Assembly: GCF_004363235.1 (NCBI RefSeq)
Contig: NZ_SNYW01000008.1
Span: 124,001-188,000, forward strand
From: Dongia mobilis
GTDB lineage: Bacteria; Pseudomonadota; Alphaproteobacteria; Dongiales; Dongiaceae
Length of the DNA: 64,000 nt
Reading direction: 5' to 3'
The position numbers and the translations under genes were made by a program. The notes under the pieces are model-generated. The model saw only the letters and a program-made list of their open reading frames with translations. It had not been told where the DNA came from and did no database searches. Shown here one piece after another: positions 17,154 to 26,047 of this stretch; position 1 is the stretch's first letter; each line of letters opens with the position of its first letter.

Positions 17154-17942
17154 ATGCAGTGGCGCGGGCGATGGCGGCAGGGTTTGCTTCTGTTCATTCT
17201 GCTTTTCCTGCCCGGCCCATTTTCCGTCGCCGCTGCGGACCGGGCCATCACCATCGTCGCCGAGAACGACTGGTTCCCCTATGCCAGCGACCAGGATGGC
17301 CAGCCCGTCGGCATGGCGGTCGATTTGGTGCGGGCGGCCTTCGCCGCCGCCGGCGCAGAACTCGAGCTGGTAATCCAGCCCTATGCGCGCTGTCTCGAGG
17401 GACTGGAGCTCGGCAGGCAGGCCGGTTGCTTCAACACCATCCGCGAACCGGCCAACGAGGCGCGCTTCCTGTTCCATGCCGCGCCGCTGTTCTCGGCCCG
17501 CATCCTGATTGTCGCCCCGGCCGATTCGACCGCCAGCGGCCTCGGCCCCCTCGATCTTGAAGGCCAGGCGGTCGCCGTCACCAACGGCTATACCTATGAC
17601 GAGCCGTTCCAGAGCAGCACGCGTGTCGACAAGGACGTGGCCAGCTCGGATCTGGCCGTGCTGCGCCTGGTGGCCCTGAAGCGCGTTCCCTATGGCGTCA
17701 TCTACGAGCAGGTGATGGCGCATCTGATGAGTCAGCATGGCGGGGAGCTTGCCGGCAATATCAAGGTCGTCGGCGTGCTCAGCCAGCCCGACCTCTACGT
17801 CTCCTTCTCAAGAATCCATCCGGATACTCCCCGCGCCATCGCCGCCCTGGATCGTGGCCTGGCGCTGATCCGGGCTGACGGCACCTATGACGAAATCACG
17901 CGGCGCTGGGCTACGCAATTCAATCTTGTCGGCGGCAACTGA
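17154..17942 (+). CDS. Periplasmic solute-binding protein (PBPb/HisJ-like)
   Basis: 262 residues. A signal peptide of about 27 residues has a basic start (MQWRGRWRQ), a leucine-rich core and an AAA cleavage region. The mature part follows the family 3 extracellular binding fold: ITIVAENDWFPYA at the first strand, GMAVDLVRAAF, and a closing helix with ALIRADGTYDEITRRW. No permease or ATPase genes accompany it, so it may be an orphan receptor or serve a distant transporter. Ten-nucleotide spacing to the amidase gene suggests co-transcription. Confidence 0.85.
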   Translation: MQWRGRWRQGLLLFILLFLPGPFSVAAADRAITIVAENDWFPYASDQDGQPVGMAVDLVRAAFAAAGAELELVIQPYARCLEGLELGRQAGCFNTIREPANEARFLFHAAPLFSARILIVAPADSTASGLGPLDLEGQAVAVTNGYTYDEPFQSSTRVDKDVASSDLAVLRLVALKRVPYGVIYEQVMAHLMSQHGGELAGNIKVVGVLSQPDLYVSFSRIHPDTPRAIAALDRGLALIRADGTYDEITRRWATQFNLVGGN

Positions 17943-17972
17943 GGTGCCCCGCCGGCAATCAGCAAGCGCTGG

Positions 17973-18557
17973 CTAGAAATCCTGGCGCGCGACCGTGAAG
18001 TCGCCCCCGCCGGCCGGGGGATAGATCGCGACGAAGCCGGCGGCCAGCAGAGCGGGGAGGCCGCCCGCGACGCGCACCACGCGGGGATGGCCGAGGCGGC
18101 GGAGCGCATCCGCGATGGCTGCGTCATTGCTGCCGGCATCGGCGGGATCGCCCACCACCACCACCGGCTGCATGGCCGACACGCCATAGGCGCGCAGGCC
18201 CGCGGTCAGAGTGGCGTCGTCGCTGGAAAGGTCGATGCCGTCGATCGGCAGCACGTTGGCGATCGGTTCGGCGAGGCGCCGCGCGGGCGCCCGCGCATCC
18301 AGCACCAGGGCGCCGGAGGCGATGAGGGCGCGGGCTTCCTGCACGCCGATGACGGGGTTCTCGGCAAAATCGATGACGTCGAATTTGGTCGGCGCGATGC
18401 CGGCCGCCGCATGGCCGGCAAGGCCGGCGAGGTGCGCCAGCAGTGCAATGAGGATCGCCATCGCCGCCACCACAGCGGCAAGGCCCGGCAACTTGCGCAG
18501 ATTGAGCTTGAGGAATTGAAACGGGGGCAGACTGAACTGGTCGGCGACGCTCTTCAT
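17973..18557 (-). CDS. Membrane-anchored rhodanese-like domain protein lacking the active cysteine
   Basis: 194 residues. One transmembrane helix at about 24-48 precedes a rhodanese-fold domain (GVQEARALIASGALVLDAR; ALRRLGHPRVVRVAGGLPAL). Where sulfurtransferases have the Cys-containing loop after the VVV strand, this protein reads VVVVGDPADAGSN, so no catalytic cysteine is present. It is probably a non-catalytic binding or sensory domain facing the periplasm. A 23-bp perfect palindrome lies 32 nt upstream of the start. Confidence 0.75.
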   Translation of the reverse strand: MKSVADQFSLPPFQFLKLNLRKLPGLAAVVAAMAILIALLAHLAGLAGHAAAGIAPTKFDVIDFAENPVIGVQEARALIASGALVLDARAPARRLAEPIANVLPIDGIDLSSDDATLTAGLRAYGVSAMQPVVVVGDPADAGSNDAAIADALRRLGHPRVVRVAGGLPALLAAGFVAIYPPAGGGDFTVARQDF

Positions 18558-18588
18558 GATCCCATCCGATCGGCGTTGACGCGATTAA

Positions 18589-18611
18589 TAGTCTATCAAT
18601 TTGATAGACTA
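18589..18611. promoter_or_regulatory. 23-bp perfect palindrome upstream of the rhodanese-like gene
   Basis: Arms of 11 bp, TAGTCTATCAA and its exact complement, flank a single central base. It is 32 nt from the start at 18557 and lies in an AT-rich gap, the position expected of a repressor operator overlapping a promoter. The cognate regulator is unknown. The neighbouring LysR is a weak candidate, because LysR sites rarely show such compact symmetry. Confidence 0.7.
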
Positions 18612-18659
18612 AATAGCCAATTAACCGGGAAATGTCAAGCTAGCTGTCTTATCTGCGAT

Positions 18660-19538
18660 CTATTGGGCGGCTTGCACGAGCAGGAAATCGCGCAATGCGC
18701 GGGCTGCCGCCGGCAATTTTTCACCCGCCCTTTCAACAAGATAGAAGTTCTCAGCGCATTTGATCTTGGTGCCGAAGGGGGCCATCAGCCGGCCCGATTC
18801 CAGATGAGGATCGACAAAGCAGGAGCGCCCGATCAGCACCCCTTCACCGGCAAGCGCCAGATCCAGGGCGAGGCTGGCCGTGTCGAAGACCGATCCGGGC
18901 GGTGGCAGATCAACTCCGGCGCCGCGACCCCATTCCCCCCAGCCTTCGGCAAAACCCTCGATTTGGATAAGCCGCTGCCGCCCCAGGAAGGCGGCATCCA
19001 GGGGTGGCATCGCCCCGGCCAGCAGGGTGGGCGCGCAGACCGGAAACAGCCGGTCGCGGGTGAGGGGATAGGCGGCGAGGCCCGGCCAGGCGCCGATGCC
19101 GCAGCGGATTTCGAAATCGGTCGCCGCGTCGAGTTCAAGCGGCGTCCAGAGAGAGGTGAGCACCCGCACTGGAATCTCGCGCTCGGCTGCCAGGAAGGCC
19201 GATAAACGCGGCATGAACCAGAGATGCGCAAAGCCGGCGGTGACGCGGATCGTGACCATGTGCCGGTCGCGACCATGGAACAATTCGTCGGTCCCGGCGC
19301 CCAGCCGGTCGAATGCGTCGCGCACCACGGTCAGATAGGAGAGGCCCCGATCAGTGAGGGCGAGGCCCTGGGCGCGGCGCAGGAACAGGGCCTGGCCGAG
19401 ATGCTCCTCCAATGCCCGCACCTGCTGGCTGATGGCGGCGGCGGTGACGCCAAGCTCCGCCCCGGCGCGGGCAAAGCTGACATGGCGCGCGGCCGCTTCG
19501 AAACTGCGCAACATGGCAAGCGGCGGCAGCCGGCGCAT
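18660..19538 (-). CDS. LysR-family regulator, probable choline-sulfate utilisation regulator
   Basis: 292 residues, GcvA-like LysR. The N-terminal winged helix (LRSFEAAARHVSFARAGAEL... AISQQVRALEEHLGQALF) is followed by the periplasmic-binding-like effector domain. The start has GGAGGGAG just upstream. It is divergent from the choline-sulfatase gene with a dyad between them, a pairing well known for choline sulfate utilisation in alphaproteobacteria. That role is inferred from family type and position. Confidence 0.85.
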   Translation of the reverse strand: MRRLPPLAMLRSFEAAARHVSFARAGAELGVTAAAISQQVRALEEHLGQALFLRRAQGLALTDRGLSYLTVVRDAFDRLGAGTDELFHGRDRHMVTIRVTAGFAHLWFMPRLSAFLAAEREIPVRVLTSLWTPLELDAATDFEIRCGIGAWPGLAAYPLTRDRLFPVCAPTLLAGAMPPLDAAFLGRQRLIQIEGFAEGWGEWGRGAGVDLPPPGSVFDTASLALDLALAGEGVLIGRSCFVDPHLESGRLMAPFGTKIKCAENFYLVERAGEKLPAAARALRDFLLVQAAQ

Positions 19539-19552
19539 CTTCTCCCTCCATC

Positions 19553-19573
19553 AGGCTAAGCTAAATTTAGCCT
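19553..19573. promoter_or_regulatory. Dyad in the LysR / choline-sulfatase intergenic region
   Basis: AGGCTA and TAGCCT are inverted 9 nt apart, and the inner 12 bases (GCTAAATTTAGC) are a perfect palindrome. The dyad is 15 nt from the LysR start and about 84 nt from betC. This fits a LysR-type recognition site controlling both genes. Confidence 0.55.
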
Positions 19574-19656
19574 CCGGGGTCAGAATTTATCGTTTGTAGC
19601 GTTAAATGACAAATATGACACTTGGCCTCGATGCCAACTCAGCCAGGGAATTCCCA

Positions 19657-21189
19657 ATGCCCGCCAAGCAGCCCAATTTCGTCATTTTCATGCTCGACCA
19701 GCTGGCACCGCAATTCATGCCGACCTACGGGCACAAGCTGGTCAAGGCGCCCCATCTGCAGAAATTCGCCGAAGAGGGCGTCGTCTTCGACGCGGCCTAT
19801 TGCAACTATCCGCTCTGCGCACCGGCGCGCTATTCCTTCATGGCCGGGCAGTTGCCGACCAAGATCGGCGCCTGGGACAATGCCGCCGAGTTCATGGCCG
19901 AGATCCCGACCTTCGCCCATCACCTCTCGGCGCTGGGCTATGACACCACCCTGTCGGGCAAGATGCATTTCTGCGGGCCGGACCAGCTCCATGGCTTCCA
20001 CCGCCGCCTCACCACCGATGTCTATCCCTCCGATTTCGCCTGGGTGCCGGATTGGGAGCACCCGGAAAAGCGCCTCGACTGGTTCCACAACATGAACGTG
20101 GTGCACGAGGCCGGCATCTGCACGCGCTCGGCCTATCTCGATTTCGATGACGAGGTGGTGTTCCTGGCCAAGCGCCATCTCTTCGATCTCGCGCGCCAGC
20201 AGGACAACAAGCCCTTCTGCCTGGTGGTCTCGCTGATCAGCCCGCACGATCCCTATCTGACGCGCCAGGAATACTGGGATCTCTATCGCCATGACGACAT
20301 CGACATGCCGAAGCTCGCGGCCGGCGACGTCACGGATGATCCGCATTCCCGTCGCATCAAGAACGGCATCGGCATGGACGATCCGGCGCCGACGCCGGAA
20401 GCCGTGCGCAATGCGCGGCATGCCTATTACGGCTCGGTCTCCTATATCGACGAGCGCTTCAACGACCTGATGACGGCGCTCAAGGAAAGCGGCTTCGCCG
20501 ACGACACCATCACCATCGTCACCGGCGACCATGGCGACATGCTGGGCGAGCGCGGCCTGTGGTTCAAGATGAACTGGTTCGAGAATTCGGCGCGCATCCC
20601 GATGATCGTGCATGCGCCCAAGCGCTTCCGCCCACGCCGCGTTTCCGCCGCCGTCTCGCAGATCGACATCATGCCGACCCTGCTCGACCTTGCGACCGGC
20701 GGCAAGCTGCCGCGTCCGGAAATGTCGATCACCGATGGCCGCTCATTGGTGCCGCATCTCGAAGGGCATCAGGGTCATGACGAGGTGATCGGCGAATACA
20801 TGGGCGAGGGCGCAAGTGCCCCCGGTATCATGATCCGCCGCGGCAATCTCAAATTCATCCATTGCCCGACCGATCCCGACCAGCTTTACGATGTGGCCAA
20901 CGACCCGCTGGAGGTGAACAATCTCGCGGGGGCGCCGGAACATGCCGCCTATGTGGCGGCCCTCCGCGCCGAGATCGCGAAAGGCTGGGATCTGGAGGCG
21001 ATCCGCCGGACGGTCATCGCCAGCCAGCGCCGGCGGCGCTACTTGAACGACATCATCCGCGCCCAGAACGTAGCCTGGGATTACCAGCCGCATTTCGATG
21101 CGCGCGGGCAATACATCCGCAACACCGTGCCGATCTTCGAGCTCGAAATGCGCTCGCGCTTCCCGGTCTACAAGAAGGCGGCGGAGTAG
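19657..21189 (+). CDS. betC: Choline-sulfatase
   Basis: 510 residues from the ATG at 19657, preceded by AGGGA; an upstream ATG at 19606 would add 17 residues without a ribosome site, and BetC is normally about 510 long. Cytoplasmic type I sulfatase converting choline-O-sulfate to choline and sulfate. Cys54 in CAPAR is the residue converted to formylglycine; NFVIFMLDQL supplies the first metal ligands, and GDHGDMLGERG the later metal-binding site. The C-terminal tail, with many aromatic residues, matches choline sulfatases. The divergent LysR supports the assignment. BetA/BetB are not in the window. Confidence 0.9.
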   Translation: MPAKQPNFVIFMLDQLAPQFMPTYGHKLVKAPHLQKFAEEGVVFDAAYCNYPLCAPARYSFMAGQLPTKIGAWDNAAEFMAEIPTFAHHLSALGYDTTLSGKMHFCGPDQLHGFHRRLTTDVYPSDFAWVPDWEHPEKRLDWFHNMNVVHEAGICTRSAYLDFDDEVVFLAKRHLFDLARQQDNKPFCLVVSLISPHDPYLTRQEYWDLYRHDDIDMPKLAAGDVTDDPHSRRIKNGIGMDDPAPTPEAVRNARHAYYGSVSYIDERFNDLMTALKESGFADDTITIVTGDHGDMLGERGLWFKMNWFENSARIPMIVHAPKRFRPRRVSAAVSQIDIMPTLLDLATGGKLPRPEMSITDGRSLVPHLEGHQGHDEVIGEYMGEGASAPGIMIRRGNLKFIHCPTDPDQLYDVANDPLEVNNLAGAPEHAAYVAALRAEIAKGWDLEAIRRTVIASQRRRRYLNDIIRAQNVAWDYQPHFDARGQYIRNTVPIFELEMRSRFPVYKKAAE

Positions 21190-22188
21190 CTAGGCGATCT
21201 CGACAACCACTTTGCCCAGAGCCGCGCCGCTATCGACGGCGGCATAGGCAAGTTCGGTTGTGGCAAGCGTGTAGCGCGCGGGATCGAGATGCGGCTTGAT
21301 CTGACCGCTCTCGACCATTTCGGCGGCAGCGGCCAGAATTTCGCCGTGCCGCGTGCGCCCCTGTCCCGACAGCAGGGGATAAAGTGTGAAGACGCCGCTA
21401 TAGCTGGCGCCTCGGAAAGAAAGCGGCGCCAGCGCATGGGTGCCCCAGCCGAGGCAGGAAACGACGCGACCGGTATAGTGGCGCACGGCGGCAAAGGATG
21501 CGTCGAGAGTGGCACCGCCGACGGTGTCATAGATGATGTCGAACCCGGCACCATCGGTGAGCCGCGCCAGGTAGTGTTCAACGCTATCGGCAAGGTAGTC
21601 GATGGCCGTCGCCCCCATGGACTCGATTGCGGCGCGGCTCTGGGCGCTACCAGTGGCAAAGACTCGGGCGCCCTTGGCGATCGCCATTTGCACCACCAGC
21701 CGACCGACTCCACCGGCCCCGCCATGGACCAGCACCGTATCACCGGGATTGACCTGGGCGCGATCGATCAACCCTTCCCACGCCGTGATTACCACGAGCG
21801 GCAGAGCCGCCGCCGCGCGCATGTCGATGTTGGTCGGCTTCCGGGCCAGCAGGTTGGCGTCGACGGTCGCATATTCCGCCAGCGAGCCCTGCAAACCGCC
21901 AACACCGCCGATCATCCCATAGACCTCGTCACCGACCCGGAATCGGCTTTCGCCCGGGCCAGTTGCGATGACGGTCCCGGCCATGTCGAGGCCAAGCACC
22001 GCCGGCAGTGGGTGTCGAGCATGGGCTGCTACCCCCGCCCTGATCTTGAGATCTAGCGGATTGATGCCACTGGCCGAGATACGCACCACGACCTCGTCCG
22101 GTCCGGGTTGGCGCAATTCAAGCTCCACCGGTCGAAAGGGGGTCCGGGGTCCCTCGGCCAGGATGGCCCGTGTTTTCGTCGGCATCAT
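21190..22188 (-). CDS. Quinone oxidoreductase-like MDR enzyme (NADPH-dependent)
   Basis: 332 residues from the ATG at 22188, which has CAGGAG six bases upstream; ATGs at 22194 and 22203 lack spacing for that site. Zinc-free medium-chain reductase: GroES-like N-terminal domain, then a Rossmann domain with VLVHGGAGGVGRLVVQMA. The structural zinc cysteines are absent, as in QOR/zeta-crystallin enzymes that reduce quinones or enones. It is divergent from a LysR gene whose product probably controls it. Confidence 0.88.
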   Translation of the reverse strand: MMPTKTRAILAEGPRTPFRPVELELRQPGPDEVVVRISASGINPLDLKIRAGVAAHARHPLPAVLGLDMAGTVIATGPGESRFRVGDEVYGMIGGVGGLQGSLAEYATVDANLLARKPTNIDMRAAAALPLVVITAWEGLIDRAQVNPGDTVLVHGGAGGVGRLVVQMAIAKGARVFATGSAQSRAAIESMGATAIDYLADSVEHYLARLTDGAGFDIIYDTVGGATLDASFAAVRHYTGRVVSCLGWGTHALAPLSFRGASYSGVFTLYPLLSGQGRTRHGEILAAAAEMVESGQIKPHLDPARYTLATTELAYAAVDSGAALGKVVVEIA

Positions 22189-22261
22189 TGTCATCTCCTG
22201 CAACGGTTCGGCAGTTCAACAAGCCAACAAATAATTGATCCGTGCGATATTGAATGAGAAG

Positions 22262-22275
22262 GAACAAGTATGTTC
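22262..22275. promoter_or_regulatory. Short dyad upstream of the second LysR gene
   Basis: GAACA and TGTTC are inverted around AGTA in the AT-rich 116-nt gap between the quinone oxidoreductase (-) and LysR (+) starts. It could be the autoregulatory LysR site. No stronger evidence. Confidence 0.35.
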
Positions 22276-22304
22276 AAACTCCATGCAGAAATGTATGATA
22301 GAGC

Positions 22305-23150
22305 ATGAACTGGAGCGACCTCCGGATATTTCTGGCGATCTCCCGAACCGGAACCTTGGGTGCAGCTGGGCGCCATTTGGGCCTGACGCAGCCGACAATG
22401 GGCCGCCGGTTGCGCGCTCTCGAGGCGGAAACCGGTCATAGCCTCTTCCAGCGTACCAGCGATGGTTTCGTGCTGACAGATGAAGGGCAAGCCTTGCTCG
22501 CTCCAGCCGAGCGCATGGAGGAGGCTGCCCTATCCGCTGAGCGCATACTGAGTGGCGGCGACGCTCTCTCGGGTCTGATCCGCGTTTCTTCTTCCGATTG
22601 GTTCGGACTCCATGTTCTCACGCCGGTCTTTACTGAGTTCATCAAGGTACACCCAGGGCTTTCCTTGGAACTCGTCACCGATGCGCGCCTGTTCAGCCTG
22701 GCGCGCCGGGAAGCGGACATTGCCTTTCGTATCTCGCCCTTCATGGAACCCGAGATCATCCAGCGCAAATTGCTGCGGATGGAGTATGCGTTCTATGGCA
22801 GCCGTGATTGGTCGGGCGACCTGCCGGAAGACGGTGACGGTCTGAGCTTGGTCACAATGGATACATCCTTTGGCAACCTCCCCGATATGCTGTGGCTGCA
22901 GCGGAAATTGCCCCGGGCCCGCATAGCCTACCGCAGTAACAACCGAGATGTTCAAGCCAGGGCGTGTGCCATGGGTGCGGGCTTTGCCGTGCTGCCGAGG
23001 CCATTGGGTGACAGTATGCGCGAGCTGCGTGTATTCCACCTGGGCGAATCGCCGCCCGGCCGCGATGTCTGGGTTGGCTATCATCGTGACCTGAAACGCA
23101 CGTCGCGGTTGCGGGCGCTTCTGGACTTCACATTGCAGCGCCTCGCCTGA
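22305..23150 (+). CDS. LysR-family transcriptional regulator
   Basis: 281 residues. The DNA-binding domain is MNWSDLRIFLAISRTGTLGAAGRHLGLTQPTMGRRLRALE, a typical LysR winged helix. The effector-binding domain is somewhat short. It is transcribed divergently from the quinone oxidoreductase gene and convergently with the decarboxylase gene, with only 3 nt between stops. It likely regulates the oxidoreductase in response to an electrophile or quinone; that is inference. Confidence 0.87.
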   Translation: MNWSDLRIFLAISRTGTLGAAGRHLGLTQPTMGRRLRALEAETGHSLFQRTSDGFVLTDEGQALLAPAERMEEAALSAERILSGGDALSGLIRVSSSDWFGLHVLTPVFTEFIKVHPGLSLELVTDARLFSLARREADIAFRISPFMEPEIIQRKLLRMEYAFYGSRDWSGDLPEDGDGLSLVTMDTSFGNLPDMLWLQRKLPRARIAYRSNNRDVQARACAMGAGFAVLPRPLGDSMRELRVFHLGESPPGRDVWVGYHRDLKRTSRLRALLDFTLQRLA

Positions 23151-23153
23151 GCG

Positions 23154-25493
23154 TCACTCCCGCAAACAATCCACCAGATAAAGATTCTCGCCGTTCTTGC
23201 CGGTTTCGAAGCGGATCCCGTGGATGTCGATTTCGAAGCCGGGGAAGCGGCGGTCGAAATCACGGGCGAATTTCAGGTAGTCGAGAATGGGCTCGGCGCC
23301 CTCGCCGTAACGCTCCCCCGGCATGATGAGCGGAATGCCGGGCGGGTAGGGCACCAGCATCACGGCGGCCACGCGCCCCGCCAGATTGTCGATGGCAACC
23401 GTTTCGTATTTCCCGTGCACCAGCCGGTCATAGGCTTCGGCGGGCTTCATCACCGGTTCGGGCAGGCCGCTGAACATCGCATTCATGCGCGCGGGGATTT
23501 TGTCGCCGCGATAACAATCATGCAGACGCTGGCAGAGATCCTTGAGGCCCAGCCCCTGATAGGCATCGCCATGCTTCGCCATGATCGAGGGGAGGGCGCG
23601 TTCCAGTGGTTGGTTCTCGTCGAAGGCGCGCTTGAAGGCGAGGAGCTCGGTCACCAGCGTGTTCCACTTGCCCTTGGTGATGCCCATCGAGAACAGCACC
23701 AGGAAGGAGTAGAGGCCGGTTTTCTCGACCACGATGCCGCGTTCGCCGAGGAACTTGCTGACCACTGCCGCCGGGACGCCGAAGGCCGGCATGCGGCCGT
23801 CGATCTCGAGGCCAGGCGTACGGATGGTGACCTTGATCGGATCGAGGGTGACGAAATCCTTCGCCACCGCGCCATAGCCATGCCAGGCGGCGCCCGGTTT
23901 CAGCGTCCAGTCGGCATTGCTGGTCGGACGGTCGAGATCGATGCCGTCCGGCTGCCAGACCGAGAACCACCAGTCGCGCGCGCCGAGGCCGCGCCGCACA
24001 TCGGCCATGGCGGCGCGGAAGCCGCGCGCCTCCTCATGCGTCTCCTCGACCAGAGAGCGGCCGGCGGGTCCTTCCATCATCGCCGAGGCGACGTCGCAGG
24101 AGGCGATGATGCCATAGGCCGGCGAGGTCGAGGTATGCATCATGAAGGCTTCGTTGAAGCGCGCCCAGTCGAAGCGCGGCTTCTCGGCATCCTCGACATG
24201 GATCATCGATGCCTGGCTGAAGGCCGCCAGCAGCTTGTGAGTCGATTGCGTGGCGACCACGATAGGATGGCCGGCGCGGGGAAAGCCGTGCCGCCGGCCC
24301 ATGCCGTGGCGCCCGGCATAGAATTCGTGGAAGGCGGCATAGCCGTACCAGGCCTCGTCGAAATGCAGCACGTCGACGGCGCCGTTGATGGTTTCCTTGA
24401 TGGCTTCCGCATTGTAGCAGAGCCCGTCATAGGTCGAGTTGGTGATGCTGGCGAGGCGCACGCGCGCCTTGCCCCGACCCCGCGCCTGGCCAAGCCCGCG
24501 CGTCAGCGGATTGGCGGCGATGCGCTTCTGGATCGCCTCGGGGCTGAATTGCTCGCGGCCGATGGGACCGATGATGCCGAGCGCATTGCGCTTCGGCTCC
24601 AGATAGACCGGTGTCGCCCCGGTCATGATGATCGCGTGCAGGATCGATTTGTGGCAGTTGCGGTCGACCAGCACGATGTCGTCCTTGCCGACGAATCCCT
24701 GCCAGACGATCTTGTTGGCGGTCGAGGTGCCGTTGGTGACGAAGAAGCAGTGATCGGCGCCGAAATTGCGCGCGGCGCGCGCCTCGGCCTCCTTCACCGG
24801 GCCGATATGGTCGAGCAGCGAGCCCAGCTGCGGCACCGAGATGGAAAGATCGGCGCGCAGCGTGTTCTCGCCGAAGAAATCGTGAAAGGCGCGGCCGACC
24901 GGGCTTTTCTTCAAGGCGACGCCGCCGGCATGGCCCGGCGTGTGCCAGGAGAAATTCGAGCGCGAGGCATGTTCGACCAGCGCCTGGAAGAAGGGCGGCA
25001 GCAGGCCCTGCAGATAATTCTCCGCCACGCGCTCGATCTGGCGCGCGACGAAGGCCACCGTGTCCTCGTAGAGATAGATCACCTGGCGCACCTCGCCGAG
25101 GAGGCCGCGCGTACCTTCCTGCCGCCGCGCCGGCGCCTTGCGGCCGGCGCCACGGGACCTTGCCGCGGGCGGCGTGACCGGTGCCGCATGGGTCTCGGCC
25201 AGGGCGATCATCGGCAGGCCGGGTGCGCGCTGGCGGATGCCGGCGACGATCTCCTGCATCCGGGCCTGGGCCGATTTGTCGCCGGCCAACGCCGCCTCGC
25301 CGAAGAGGAGCGCGGAGAGGCCGCGATGCGTGGCGGCGACGATGGCGGCATCGGCATAGTCGCCGGTGGTGATGGTGGCAAAGCCGTCCGCCTCCAGATG
25401 CCGCGCGATCTCGGCCAGGCGCCGCCCCGCCGCGCTGGGCTGGCCCACCTCGCGGTGCACGATGAGAATTGGAAAGTTGAGATGCTGCACCAT
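23154..25493 (-). CDS. Orn/Lys/Arg decarboxylase (large, PLP-dependent)
   Basis: 779 residues, the size of the bacterial fold-type I biodegradative decarboxylases. An N-terminal receiver-like wing domain (about 1-130) has a Pro/Arg-rich inserted linker (about 108-128). The PLP domain contains HTPGHAGG, FFVTNGTSTANK and the aspartate of HFDEAWYGYA, and the Schiff-base lysine lies in STHKLLAAFSQASM. The C-terminal domain ends with LVDCLRE. It makes putrescine, cadaverine or agmatine depending on substrate, which cannot be decided here. No antiporter gene is adjacent, so a biosynthetic or polyamine-pool role is as likely as acid resistance. Confidence 0.9.
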   Translation of the reverse strand: MVQHLNFPILIVHREVGQPSAAGRRLAEIARHLEADGFATITTGDYADAAIVAATHRGLSALLFGEAALAGDKSAQARMQEIVAGIRQRAPGLPMIALAETHAAPVTPPAARSRGAGRKAPARRQEGTRGLLGEVRQVIYLYEDTVAFVARQIERVAENYLQGLLPPFFQALVEHASRSNFSWHTPGHAGGVALKKSPVGRAFHDFFGENTLRADLSISVPQLGSLLDHIGPVKEAEARAARNFGADHCFFVTNGTSTANKIVWQGFVGKDDIVLVDRNCHKSILHAIIMTGATPVYLEPKRNALGIIGPIGREQFSPEAIQKRIAANPLTRGLGQARGRGKARVRLASITNSTYDGLCYNAEAIKETINGAVDVLHFDEAWYGYAAFHEFYAGRHGMGRRHGFPRAGHPIVVATQSTHKLLAAFSQASMIHVEDAEKPRFDWARFNEAFMMHTSTSPAYGIIASCDVASAMMEGPAGRSLVEETHEEARGFRAAMADVRRGLGARDWWFSVWQPDGIDLDRPTSNADWTLKPGAAWHGYGAVAKDFVTLDPIKVTIRTPGLEIDGRMPAFGVPAAVVSKFLGERGIVVEKTGLYSFLVLFSMGITKGKWNTLVTELLAFKRAFDENQPLERALPSIMAKHGDAYQGLGLKDLCQRLHDCYRGDKIPARMNAMFSGLPEPVMKPAEAYDRLVHGKYETVAIDNLAGRVAAVMLVPYPPGIPLIMPGERYGEGAEPILDYLKFARDFDRRFPGFEIDIHGIRFETGKNGENLYLVDCLRE

Positions 25494-25652
25494 CTATCCG
25501 ACCCCGCAATTTTTCCGCCCGGAGTGTCGCGCGAATCCGTGCCCGGTTGAAACTGGCAGAAAGCCGGGCAGCCCTATCAAGTCACCGACCAATCGCCGGC
25601 TGGACTGGCGCTTTGCCGCGACGGACTCCCTATCCCTTGACAGCGGCCAATA

Positions 25653-25678
25653 TATTCGCATATTCGAATGTATGAATA
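25653..25678. promoter_or_regulatory. Two overlapping ATTC-N8-GAAT operators at the ArsR promoter/start
   Basis: ATTC-N8-GAAT occurs at 25654-25669 and again at 25662-25677, together forming a 26-bp imperfect palindrome centred on ATTCGAAT. This matches the recognition pattern known for the persulfide-sensing repressor SqrR. TTGACA at 25637-25642 is a good -35, and TATTCG at 25661 with an 18-nt spacer may be the -10. The operator covers the likely -10 and the ATG at 25672. Confidence 0.7.
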
Positions 25679-26046
25679 AACGGAACGCCCAGCCGATGCG
25701 GGACACCGCTGCCCTGGCGGCCGGCGACATGCTGGCCAAGGCCGCCGAGGCGGCGCGGTTCCTGCGCTCGCTGGGCCAGGAGCATCGCCTTGCCATCCTA
25801 TGCGCGCTGATCGAGCAGCCCTGCCAGGTGGGCGAACTGGCGGCACGGCTGGGGCTTGCCCAGCCCAAGGTCTCGCAGCATCTCGCCATCCTGCGGGCGG
25901 AGGGGCTGGTCAGCGCCACCCGCAGTGGCACGCGCCAGACCTATGCCCTTGCCAACGGCACGGTGGCGACCATCGTCACCGCCCTGCAGGGTGCGTTCTG
26001 CCCGGCGCCGGCAATGCCGCCGCGCCAACGAAAAGGAACCGACTGA
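25672..26046 (+). CDS. ArsR-family persulfide-type repressor (SqrR/BigR-like)
   Basis: 124 residues, winged helix of the ArsR type (ILCALIEQPCQVGELAARLG; QPKVSQHLAILRAEGLV). Cys44 in the second helix and Cys110 in the C-terminal helix (GAFCPAP) occupy the positions of the redox cysteine pair of SqrR/BigR, which form a polysulfide bridge and release DNA. A third Cys is at 51. The start at 25672 has no ribosome site and lies 6 nt after the possible -10, so translation may be leaderless; the next ATG is at 25696. It heads an operon with two YeeE/YedE-type sulfur transport genes, which it probably represses. Confidence 0.85.
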   Translation: MNKRNAQPMRDTAALAAGDMLAKAAEAARFLRSLGQEHRLAILCALIEQPCQVGELAARLGLAQPKVSQHLAILRAEGLVSATRSGTRQTYALANGTVATIVTALQGAFCPAPAMPPRQRKGTD

Positions 26047-26047
26047 G

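Noticed and set aside
23220-25550. Very long plus-strand open frame opposite the decarboxylase gene
   Set aside because: It exactly shadows the decarboxylase and has the composition of antisense frames in high-GC genomes.
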